A stretch of 5,570 bases of DNA from an uncultured Clostridia bacterium (GCA_904501765.1 CAJGCM010000146.1:1-5570); one strand, 5' to 3'; numbered from the stretch's first letter, positions 1 to 5,570 are shown. The notes: generated by a model not told the origin, from the letters alone. Made by a program: numbers and translations.

Positions 1-1940
1 CCGTAAAGAGGGTCAACTCCGTAGCCCAGCATATCACGAGCACGTCTTCCGTCGGGTGTCGCTCCTACCCAATAGCCGTATGTAAGATGGGTTGAGGGGC
101 TGGAGAAATCGGGGCGGAAGCTGTTGCCGAGATAGTTTTTCTTTGATTTTATCATATCGCTGACACGGATTGCAATATCTGCCGCCTCATTGTCAACGCT
201 TTGTATATTATTTCCGAATTTCGGTGCGGAAAGAAGGAATTCACGAAGCTCCTCGTAGCCCTCAAAATTCTTGGAAATCGCATCCTTCAGCATATCCTTG
301 CCATCGGGATATTTCTTTATAAATTCGTCTATCGCTATGAAGGAATCGGCAAGAACCGTAAGACCGTGTACAAGGCAGCCGCTGCCGTTGTACTTCGTTC
401 CCTGCTTTACCGTGTCACGCATATCGGCGCCGCTTTCCATACCGCCCATAAAGCAGCTTAAGAAGGGAACCTTAAGCTCCGAGAGCGCAACCGAGGCTCC
501 GTTTGCCGCCTCTGTCATTTCGTCAAGGACACGGTCAAGGGTCTTATAGAAGGCGTCTCTTATACCGAGCAGCTCATAGTCCTCGGTTTTCATAAGGGTG
601 TCCCCCGTGATTGCGGATTTGCCTCCGAGAAGCACCATTTCAAGCACCTTTGGCAAAGAGAGCCAGCTGTTTGTGGTGTTTCCGTTATCCTTTCCCATAA
701 TGAGAGGCTCCTGGCAGCCCGCTATACTGCAATCGGGAATATCCTCTATATCAACACCACTCTCTGCCAGAACCTCAAAGAGGGAATCGTCGTTAAAGAG
801 CGATGGCGTCAGCACGCCGGGGGAGAAGAAGAATCTGCCCATTTCACGGTAGAACTCCTCGGGGGTGTTCTTATGAAGCTTTGCGGAGAGAATGGGCTGC
901 GGCAGGTTCATATCAAAGTATGCGTCCATTATGGCGTAGCTCATAACGCTCGTCAAGTCACGCCCGTCCTTATCTCTGCCGCCTACAAGCACGTTCTGGG
1001 ATATTGCCCAGCTTCTGTCTGCTACGTTATAGAAAACGAGGAAATGGCGGAACAGCTCTGCCGCCCTATCCCTTGTGAGCTCGCCTCTATAAGGCTCGAA
1101 AATCCTGTCTGCATTACCAAGAGAGAATGCGTAAGGGTTGGGCGCCTGCTCAAGACACATAATCTCCCAAAGGAGCAGGTACAGCTGAAGCGCCTCGTAA
1201 AGATTCTTAGCGCCGCCGCCGTTTATGGAGCAAAGGCACTCCTCGAGAGCGGTGAGCTGACGTGCTCTTTCCTCTTTCGCACTCTTTTTCTGCTCGGCGA
1301 TAAGGTCAAGATATCTTCCGATAAGTATCTTCAAGCCGCCGAGAGCTACCGCCGCAGCCTCGTAAAACTCGCCGCCCTTTGCCTCTGCTTCCTTTATCAT
1401 AGCGTCAACGCCGTGGCGAAGAGCATATCTGAAATCGGGAATTATATGACCCGTTACCTGCTCTACAAAGAAGATAACCTCTTTCGTGTAATTTTCCGCC
1501 TTGCCGTAGGTTTCGTTAAGCATCTTTACCATCTTGGACCCTGCGGTAAAGGCTCTTACCTTGTCTATTCTTTCCTTCGTGAACTCCTCGTTTGGCTCAA
1601 TATCGTTATAGATAGCCATAGGGTCGCAATAGCCCGAAAAGCCCTCAACGGTGAAGGAAGGGTTAATAAGAGCATAGCTCCTGGCGAAGGCGTCCCGCTG
1701 CGCTCCTACGAAAACGGCATTATCGCTTAAGGATAAGGGAATATTACGAAGCACCTCGCAAACAAGATGCGCCTTTTTAACCTCGGGGGAAAGTCCTCCG
1801 TATTTTTCCTCTGCCAGCATCTCGGTTTCTTTAGCTAAAAACCAGCCGTCAAGGCGCTTGATTTCTCTCTCCTCTCTGTAAAGAGCCTTTGCCATTTCGG
1901 TAAGTCTGCCGGGTGCGTAAATTTCGGTTATGTTTGTCAT
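1..1940 (-). CDS. Glycyl radical enzyme of the dehydratase/lyase (Cys-x-Glu) branch, substrate unknown; 3' end outside window
   Basis: About 646 residues are visible, open at the left edge; relatives are usually about 780-850 residues, so the C-terminal glycyl radical loop (RVxG type) is missing from view. The start at 1940 is supported by AAGGGG seven bases upstream (1948-1953). The fold is recognisable throughout: GHIIPD near residue 164, GGRDKDGRD near 320, LPQPILSAKLHKNTP at 346-360, PSLFND near 379-384, the active-site loop AGCQEP at 407-412, SLPKVLEM at 428-435, KYNGSGC at 516-522, ADSFIAI at 531-537, and VGATPDGR at 625-632. Cys409 would carry the thiyl radical and Glu411 would be the acid/base, as in glycerol, propanediol, choline and hydroxyproline GREs. 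Pyruvate formate-lyase has adjacent cysteines instead. The middle residue is Gln, whereas I know GCVE from characterised members. There is no N-terminal extension of the type that targets GREs to microcompartments, so a free cytoplasmic enzyme is likely. It lies downstream of its activase in one operon. The family is confident; the substrate is not assignable. Confidence 0.93.
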   Translation of the reverse strand, partial: MTNITEIYAPGRLTEMAKALYREEREIKRLDGWFLAKETEMLAEEKYGGLSPEVKKAHLVCEVLRNIPLSLSDNAVFVGAQRDAFARSYALINPSFTVEGFSGYCDPMAIYNDIEPNEEFTKERIDKVRAFTAGSKMVKMLNETYGKAENYTKEVIFFVEQVTGHIIPDFRYALRHGVDAMIKEAEAKGGEFYEAAAVALGGLKILIGRYLDLIAEQKKSAKEERARQLTALEECLCSINGGGAKNLYEALQLYLLLWEIMCLEQAPNPYAFSLGNADRIFEPYRGELTRDRAAELFRHFLVFYNVADRSWAISQNVLVGGRDKDGRDLTSVMSYAIMDAYFDMNLPQPILSAKLHKNTPEEFYREMGRFFFSPGVLTPSLFNDDSLFEVLAESGVDIEDIPDCSIAGCQEPLIMGKDNGNTTNSWLSLPKVLEMVLLGGKSAITGDTLMKTEDYELLGIRDAFYKTLDRVLDEMTEAANGASVALSELKVPFLSCFMGGMESGADMRDTVKQGTKYNGSGCLVHGLTVLADSFIAIDEFIKKYPDGKDMLKDAISKNFEGYEELREFLLSAPKFGNNIQSVDNEAADIAIRVSDMIKSKKNYLGNSFRPDFSSPSTHLTYGYWVGATPDGRRARDMLGYGVDPLY

Positions 1941-1947
1941 TGTGTTT

Positions 1948-1953
1948 CCCCTT
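1948..1953 (-). promoter_or_regulatory. Ribosome binding site of the glycyl radical enzyme
   Basis: AAGGGG on the minus strand, seven bases before the ATG at 1940. It fixes the start of the GRE, and the 75-bp gap after the activase stop means the GRE has its own translation initiation signal and is not translationally coupled. Confidence 0.75.
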
Positions 1954-2015
1954 AATTTATGTATTTTATTTTGATTTGCTCCGCTGATGGGAGCCTTGCG
2001 TACTGCTTTATCCCC

Positions 2016-2717
2016 TCAGGTTTTAACGAGCTTCAGCCCCACCTCGGTAAAGGCTTCCCTGAAGCTTTGAAGCGTTTGCTCCGTAACGAAGCCGCCCTTC
2101 ATTTTATATTCGCTCTTCCATTTATCCCTGCCGTATTCGTGGTATGGAAGAAGCTCGAAAACAACCGCTTCCGTATTATGAGAGGCAAAATACTCGGCAA
2201 ACTCACGGGCTCCGTCTGCATTTACACCGCCTATGACGGGAATCCTTATATGCGCCTGCCTGCCCGAAGAGCAAATTTTCTCAAAATTTCTCTTTATTAC
2301 CTCGTTTCCTATCCCTGTAAATTCCCGAAGCCTCTCGCTGTCGTAATGCTTGAAATCCATTATAAGATAGTCTATATAGGGTAAAAGCTCGGGGAGCGCC
2401 TCCAAGGTGCCGTTAGTTTCAATAGCGGTGTGTATGCCCTCTTCCTTCAATGCCCCAAGAAGCGAAAGAAGCTCCTTATGCTGAAGGGTTGCCTCGCCGC
2501 CTGTGAAGGTGACGCCGCCACCGCCGAAGAACATAGGCTTGCAGCTTACAGCCTCGGCGAGAATATCCCGTATATCGTATACCTTCCCCGCAGTCGCTGC
2601 CATTCCCTCCGGATTGGAGCACCAGATGCAGGACATATTGCACCCCGACAGGTGATATACGAGCCTGTTCCCGGGGCCGTCTTGGGAAAAATTAAAGCCC
2701 TTTCCGAAAATTCTCAT
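2016..2717 (-). CDS. Glycyl-radical-enzyme activating enzyme (short, PflA-like radical SAM protein)
   Basis: A 233-residue radical SAM enzyme that would abstract hydrogen from the GRE glycine using a [4Fe-4S] cluster and S-adenosylmethionine. Visible motifs: FSQDGPGNR at 10-18; cluster motif C26-x3-C30-x2-C33 in GCNMSCIWCSNPEG; GGGGVTFTGGE at 65-75 including the SAM-contacting GGE; ETNG at 100-103; D121-F-K123 matching the conserved DxK of PflA; RIPVIGGVN at 158-166; and LPYHEYGRDKW at 190-200, very like PflA. The length is close to PflA (about 246 residues). The extra ferredoxin-like domain with two more cysteine clusters, usual in activases of dehydratase-type GREs, is absent. The only cysteine between the SAM cluster and the GGE is C59. 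The start at 2717 has GAGGG nine bases upstream. It is the first gene of the operon, with the GRE 75 bp downstream, so the GRE is its probable partner. Confidence 0.93.
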   Translation of the reverse strand: MRIFGKGFNFSQDGPGNRLVYHLSGCNMSCIWCSNPEGMAATAGKVYDIRDILAEAVSCKPMFFGGGGVTFTGGEATLQHKELLSLLGALKEEGIHTAIETNGTLEALPELLPYIDYLIMDFKHYDSERLREFTGIGNEVIKRNFEKICSSGRQAHIRIPVIGGVNADGAREFAEYFASHNTEAVVFELLPYHEYGRDKWKSEYKMKGGFVTEQTLQSFREAFTEVGLKLVKT

Positions 2718-2726
2718 AATTCTTCG

Positions 2727-2731
2727 CCCTC
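2727..2731 (-). promoter_or_regulatory. Ribosome binding site of the activase gene
   Basis: GAGGG on the minus strand, nine bases before the ATG at 2717. It supports that start codon, which also places the usual short N-terminus ahead of the FSxDGPG motif. Confidence 0.6.
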
Positions 2732-2756
2732 AAATTTTAATATCTCTTCTGATTTT

Positions 2757-2762
2757 ATATTA
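2757..2762 (-). promoter_or_regulatory. Possible -10 element of the activase-GRE operon
   Basis: TAATAT on the minus strand, placing transcription start roughly 30-35 bases before the activase ATG. The hexamers at proper spacing upstream (TGTAAG at 17 bp, ATGTAA at 18 bp) match the -35 consensus poorly. A good -10 with a poor -35 is what an activator-dependent promoter often looks like, which fits the divergent AraC-family gene. The region is AT-rich, so the assignment is tentative. Confidence 0.35.
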
Positions 2763-2785
2763 CACCTTTTTTCACTCCCCTTACA
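2760..2785. promoter_or_regulatory. Candidate AraC-type operator: TTACA direct repeat with 21-bp period
   Basis: TTACA occurs at 2760-2764 and again at 2781-2785, same orientation, 21 bp start to start, or about two helical turns. AraC-family proteins typically bind direct half-sites about this far apart, next to or overlapping the -35 of the target promoter. Here the repeat spans the -10/-35 interval of the GRE operon and ends one base before the -35 of the regulator's own promoter, so one site could serve activation and autoregulation. The match is only five bases per half-site and may be chance. Confidence 0.22.
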
Positions 2786-2814
2786 TTGACAAAAGAGAAA
2801 AAAAGATGTATAAT
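2786..2814 (+). promoter_or_regulatory. Consensus sigma-A promoter of the AraC-family regulator
   Basis: TTGACA at 2786-2791, a 17-bp spacer, then TATAAT at 2809-2814: a perfect match to the housekeeping consensus in both boxes and spacing. Transcription should begin near 2820-2822, giving a very short leader that contains the ribosome binding site (AAAGGGGG, 2821-2828). The ATG at 2806 lies inside this promoter upstream of the predicted transcript start, so it cannot be the translation start. Confidence 0.85.
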
Positions 2815-2820
2815 AGCGAA

Positions 2821-2828
2821 AAAGGGGG
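2821..2828 (+). promoter_or_regulatory. Ribosome binding site deciding the regulator's start
   Basis: AAAGGGGG lies ten bases before the ATG at 2839. It sits downstream of the in-frame ATG at 2806 and therefore selects 2839 as the start. It falls at or very near the predicted 5' end of the mRNA. Confidence 0.75.
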
Positions 2829-2838
2829 ATTTAATATT

Positions 2839-3636
2839 ATGTCCGTTGAATTCAATACCAAAAGCCGCCATAGGATAACCGAGGCTAATATAAATTATTA
2901 TGCCTTTCCCTTCGTTCACCCGAAAAGAAAAATGAAGGAGCACGACTTTATATACGTCCTTGACGGAGAATGGAAATTAGGGCAAGAGGAAAAGGAATTT
3001 TCCCTTCAAAAAAACAGTCTTCTTATCCTTGAGGGGGGCAAAACTCACTACGGTATATCGCCCTGCGCCCCGGGTACGAAAACTATGTATTTTCACGCGG
3101 GCCTGCCTGAGGACAGCGCCTCCTGCGCCTCCGCAGAGGACGCAGAAAATATAAGGCAGCTTACCGACGCTTCTTCAAACCCGAATATAAAGAAGCTCTT
3201 TTACGAGATAGTGACGGCTAAAATGAGCGGTGACGGCAGACGAGCGTCAGCCTATTTTGACCTGCTTATATACGAGCTTTCCGCCTTCGGCTCTGACGAA
3301 GAGGGTGACACGGGTGAGCGCATTAAGGCTATAATCCACAAAAATCCCGAAAAATTCTACACCAACGCAGAGCTTGGAAAAAAGCTCGGCATTTCCGACA
3401 AAAGCGCAGAAACAAAGTTCAAGCGCCGCTATGGTATTACCATTCATAAATACACTCTTGATTTCAAAATGGAGCAGGCTATCTCCTATTTTAAGGTGTT
3501 CCCCGAAATGAGCATAAAGGAAATAGCCTTTAACCTTGGCTTCTACGACGAATACCATTTCAGCCGCCAATTCAAAAAAATCAAGGGAATACCCCCCTCT
3601 CTTTACAAAAAGGAGCTTTCCGAGAGGCGAGGATAG
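2839..3636 (+). CDS. AraC-family transcriptional regulator with N-terminal cupin-type sensor domain
   Basis: A 265-residue protein from the ATG at 2839. Residues about 28-90 look like an AraC-type cupin sensor: HDFIYVLDGEWKLG at 35-48, a SLLILEGGKTHYG stretch near 60-72, and YFHAG near 84-88. Residues about 159-258 form the paired helix-turn-helix DNA-binding domain: first helix pair around NAELGKKLGIS (176-186), then SIKEIAFNLGFYDEYHFSRQ (225-244), followed by the family signature FKKIKGIPPSLYKK at 245-258. It is divergent from the activase-GRE operon, with about 120 bp between the start codons, so it is probably a local activator of that operon responding to the GRE substrate or a related small molecule. 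Its own promoter is strong and may be autoregulated. The in-frame ATG 33 bases upstream is rejected because it lies in the promoter. The ligand is unknown. Confidence 0.92.
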   Translation: MSVEFNTKSRHRITEANINYYAFPFVHPKRKMKEHDFIYVLDGEWKLGQEEKEFSLQKNSLLILEGGKTHYGISPCAPGTKTMYFHAGLPEDSASCASAEDAENIRQLTDASSNPNIKKLFYEIVTAKMSGDGRRASAYFDLLIYELSAFGSDEEGDTGERIKAIIHKNPEKFYTNAELGKKLGISDKSAETKFKRRYGITIHKYTLDFKMEQAISYFKVFPEMSIKEIAFNLGFYDEYHFSRQFKKIKGIPPSLYKKELSERRG

Positions 3637-3689
3637 CGAGGGCGGTAAAATGCGTCCTTTTGCTTTATAACAAGCTCTCTTGCAATTAA

Positions 3690-3728
3690 AGGGCGAAGGT
3701 GCAAATTGCACCCTCGCCCTGATTTTTT
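3690..3728 (+). terminator. Rho-independent terminator after the regulator, probably bidirectional
   Basis: The hairpin arms are AGGGCGA-A-GGTGCA (3690-3703) and TGCACC-C-TCGCCCT (3707-3720): 13 base pairs with one A/C mismatch and a three-base loop. A run of six T follows at 3723-3728. On the minus strand the same hairpin follows the stop of the convergent TIR/LRR gene closely and is trailed by a weaker T-rich stretch, so it can end both transcripts. It separates the two transcription units of the window. Confidence 0.88.
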
Positions 3729-3731
3729 ATT

Positions 3732-5570
3732 TTATTCCTCGGGGATTACGTAATTATAATGAATGTTAGCGTAGGTCAAGTTGTTATTGCCATAGTCAAT
3801 ATTTATATTTCTCCATTCTTCCTCTGTACCTGTGTAATAAACGTCGGTAAGCTTATAGCAACCATAGAACGCACTATAGCCAATGCTTGTAACGCCGTTA
3901 CCTATTACAACGCTTGTAAGTAAGTAGCAACTATCGAACGCATCATCTCCAATGCTGGTGACACCGTTTCCAATTGTAACGCTTGTAAGTGCATCGCAAT
4001 CAGAGAACGCCCCATCGTCAATACTTGTAACGCTATCAGGGATTGTTATGCTTGTAAGAGAGTCGCAACCATAGAACGCCCAATTGCCAATACTTGTAAC
4101 GCTATCAGGGATTGTTATGTTTGTAAGAGAGTAGCAACCATAGAACGCAGAATCGCCAATGCTGGTGACACTATCAGGGATCGTAACGCTTGTAAGTGCA
4201 GTGCACCAATAGAACGCCCTACCGCCAATGCTGGTAACACTGTCGGGGATTGTTATACTTGCAAGAGAAGAGCAACTCTCGAACGCAGAAAAGCCAATAC
4301 TTGTAACACTGTCGGGGATTGTTATACTTGTAAGCTTATAGCAACCCTGGAACGCAGAATCGCCAATACTTGTAACGCTGTCAGGGATAATAATATCTGT
4401 AAGACCGTAGTTTACTGCTCTTTTATAATCTCCGTTGGAGTAATACTCAAAAGCTTCGATTAAATCAGGATTTGCTGATACTCTCATCAAGATTGCCTTT
4501 GCAGAACCAGCATCGCCTGCGGAATACTGCTCAAAAGCTTTTTCGACAGCTCTATTCCTTATCTCATTAACAAGCGATTGGCTGTCCTCATAATCGCCAA
4601 GCGCTATGAGCAAATCATAGGCTTCTGTATCTTTGCCCTCTGCAATGAAAGCCTTTGCGCTGTTGTAATCACTGCTTTTTTTAACGGCAAAGATAACCGA
4701 AATTATAGCAGTCAGCAGCAAAGCGACGCAGACGGCGATGGCTGCTGCTTTTATTATACGCTTTATGCACTTTTTTCTTTTTTCTTTTTCAATTGCTTTT
4801 CGGCGTTCAAACTCCTCACGCTTCTCTCGACTTTCTTGGTCTTCAAACGCCTGGCGCTCTTCACATTCTTTACTCTCTTCACCGAGTTGCTCAATCCGCT
4901 CCTCGCATTCAGAAATCAGCGCTCCTGAATCCTTCCAATCAAGAATGGTTTTAAAAAGTTCGACAGCCTTTCTGTATCCGTGCAAATAACCCTTTCGCAT
5001 TTCAAGCGTAGCGGTTACATACACACTTTCTTTACGTTCGTTTTCTGCCTTTTCCAAAATCCTTTGGTTTATACCCTCTGCCAGAGCAAAAATTTCGGCT
5101 GCTCGGCTCTCGTCAGCAAAGCGAACTGCTTTTTTAAAGTTGCCAAAATCGTCAAGGGAGGTGTGCTGATTTTTAAGTTCCTCTTCGCTCGTCACCTTAA
5201 GCTCAACCATAAGCTTACAGAGATAGGCTTCGGCATTCTCGGGGTCCATATCAAGAATCTTTTCGCAGTATTCGTCTGCCGAGGCGAAATCCTTGTCCTC
5301 GAGGAACAGGTGAACTCTTCTCAAAAGGGAACTGACGTTGCCGCCTGCAGGGGCAGAATATTCCTTGATAACCGTTTTTTCCACCTTTGGCTCGTAGGTA
5401 TGTATAAGCTTTTTGATACCTCTGACTATGTCGTTTATAAATCCGATTTTAGACATATCCTGAGCCTGCAGATGGGCAAATTCCTCGGGCAGCTCGTATG
5501 CGTCCATATCACGGTAGCAGGGAATAAGAAGCTTGCTGCGGTCGCTCTTCATCATTTTAAGGAACCTTGA
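3732..5570 (-). CDS. TIR-TPR-transmembrane-BspA-type LRR receptor-like protein; 5' end outside window
   Basis: 612 codons are visible, open at the right edge. Residues are numbered from the methionine at 5555, which is internal: the frame continues upstream as SRFLK to base 5570. SRFLK-MMKSD, then LLIPCYRDMDAYELPEEFAHLQAQDM (8-34, shown here in part) and IVRGIKKL (43-50) match, from memory, the end of a TIR domain common in clostridial TIR/TPR proteins. TPR-like helices follow at about 75-120 and 183-223, including an FKTILDWKDS motif. A highly charged helix spans 215-262, KEKRKK-type basic residues precede a transmembrane segment at about 268-291, and TPR-like helices (GDYEDS) lie at 297-385. 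Eight 23-residue BspA-type leucine-rich repeats occupy 391-574, closed by the cap VYYTGTEEEW...IHYN. Positive charge before the membrane segment predicts TIR inside and LRR outside. There is no signal peptide in view and no LPXTG anchor. TIR domains act as NAD-consuming enzymes or signalling adaptors; which applies here is unknown. The LRR probably binds a ligand or surface. Confidence 0.85.
   Translation of the reverse strand, partial: SRFLKMMKSDRSKLLIPCYRDMDAYELPEEFAHLQAQDMSKIGFINDIVRGIKKLIHTYEPKVEKTVIKEYSAPAGGNVSSLLRRVHLFLEDKDFASADEYCEKILDMDPENAEAYLCKLMVELKVTSEEELKNQHTSLDDFGNFKKAVRFADESRAAEIFALAEGINQRILEKAENERKESVYVTATLEMRKGYLHGYRKAVELFKTILDWKDSGALISECEERIEQLGEESKECEERQAFEDQESREKREEFERRKAIEKEKRKKCIKRIIKAAAIAVCVALLLTAIISVIFAVKKSSDYNSAKAFIAEGKDTEAYDLLIALGDYEDSQSLVNEIRNRAVEKAFEQYSAGDAGSAKAILMRVSANPDLIEAFEYYSNGDYKRAVNYGLTDIIIPDSVTSIGDSAFQGCYKLTSITIPDSVTSIGFSAFESCSSLASITIPDSVTSIGGRAFYWCTALTSVTIPDSVTSIGDSAFYGCYSLTNITIPDSVTSIGNWAFYGCDSLTSITIPDSVTSIDDGAFSDCDALTSVTIGNGVTSIGDDAFDSCYLLTSVVIGNGVTSIGYSAFYGCYKLTDVYYTGTEEEWRNINIDYGNNNLTYANIHYNYVIPEE
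3834..4385 (-). repeat. Eight tandem 69-bp units encoding the BspA-type LRR array
   Basis: Units begin at Pro/Gly residues 391, 414, 437, 460, 483, 506, 529 and 552, exactly 23 codons apart, with no insertion or deletion. The framework is PDSVTSIGxxAFxxCxxLTS followed by I/V-T-I; the last two units use GNGVTSI in place of PDSVTSI. Two adjacent units, 4027-4095 and 4096-4164, differ at about seven of 69 bases by eye, so homogenisation or recent duplication is likely. Variation concentrates at unit positions 9, 10, 13, 14, 16 and 17. This is a coding repeat, not a CRISPR array. Confidence 0.93.

Noticed and set aside
873..1730. Long plus-strand open frame (285 codons) opposite the GRE
   Set aside because: It is antisense to a continuous, family-matching GRE reading frame, its translation resembles no family, and it has no convincing ribosome binding site. 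The same holds for the shorter plus-strand frames at 201-852.
1..1940. Pyruvate formate-lyase identity for the large enzyme
   Set aside because: The active-site loop is Cys-Gln-Glu, not adjacent cysteines, so the dehydratase/lyase branch is the better call despite PflA-like features of the activase.
1978..1994. Hairpin between activase and GRE as an intergenic terminator
   Set aside because: The stem GCTCC/GGAGC has only five base pairs with a seven-base loop and the sequence after it on the minus strand is A-rich, not T-rich; at most a weak RNA-processing or stability element.
1959..2789. Plus-strand open frames opposite the activase
   Set aside because: They lie opposite a radical SAM gene whose motifs are complete; their translations are low-complexity shadows.
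2755..2943. Small minus-strand frame (62 codons) across the divergent control region
   Set aside because: It overlaps the regulator's promoter, ribosome binding site and coding start on the other strand, and has no recognisable product.
3247..3711. Minus-strand frame opposite the AraC-family gene
   Set aside because: It overlaps the conserved DNA-binding domain coding region and the terminator; no family resemblance.
3834..4385. Regularly spaced repeats as a CRISPR array
   Set aside because: The 69-bp units are contiguous, without unique spacers, stay in frame, and encode a known LRR consensus.
4578..5570. Plus-strand frames opposite the TIR/LRR gene, up to 196 codons and open at the right edge
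   Set aside because: The minus strand carries recognisable TIR, TPR, membrane and LRR segments; the plus frames show Phe/Ser-rich composition expected from the complement of Lys/Glu-rich codons.

Overview
The window looks like chromosomal DNA from a strictly anaerobic, probably gut-associated member of the Clostridia (Bacillota). The grounds are an oxygen-sensitive glycyl radical enzyme with its activase, strong AGGGGG-type ribosome binding sites, moderate base composition, and a TIR/TPR/BspA-type leucine-rich-repeat protein of a style I associate with uncultured Clostridia. The taxonomic call is inference; no rRNA or tRNA gene is present.

Left part (1-2717, minus strand): a two-gene operon encodes a short radical-SAM glycyl-radical-enzyme activase (2016-2717), followed after 75 bp by a large glycyl radical enzyme (GRE, start at 1940) that runs off the left edge. 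The GRE has the Cys-x-Glu active-site loop (C409-Q410-E411) of the dehydratase/C-X lyase branch, not the Cys-Cys pair of pyruvate formate-lyase. Its C-terminal glycyl loop is outside the window and its substrate cannot be named.

Centre (2718-3636): a compact divergent control region separates the operon from an AraC-family regulator on the plus strand (true start 2839). The regulator has a perfect consensus sigma-A promoter (TTGACA, 17 bp, TATAAT). The GRE operon has only a -10-like element with a poor -35, and a TTACA direct repeat with 21-bp periodicity lies at the right place for an AraC-type activator. The likely circuit is that the regulator senses the GRE substrate or a related metabolite and switches on activase plus GRE. 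The regulator gene ends at a strong hairpin terminator (3690-3728) shared with the convergent gene on its right.

Right part (3732-5570, minus strand): this is the most interesting gene. It is open at the right edge. The visible part holds the C-terminal end of a TIR-type domain, TPR-like helices, a charged helix, one transmembrane segment, extracytoplasmic TPR-like helices and eight exact-length 23-residue BspA-type leucine-rich repeats with a cap. The predicted topology (TIR inside, LRR outside) resembles an inverted Toll-like receptor. The methionine at 5555 is not the start; the reading frame continues to the window edge with residues that fit the TIR domain. The two halves of the window appear to be separate transcription units with no evident functional link.
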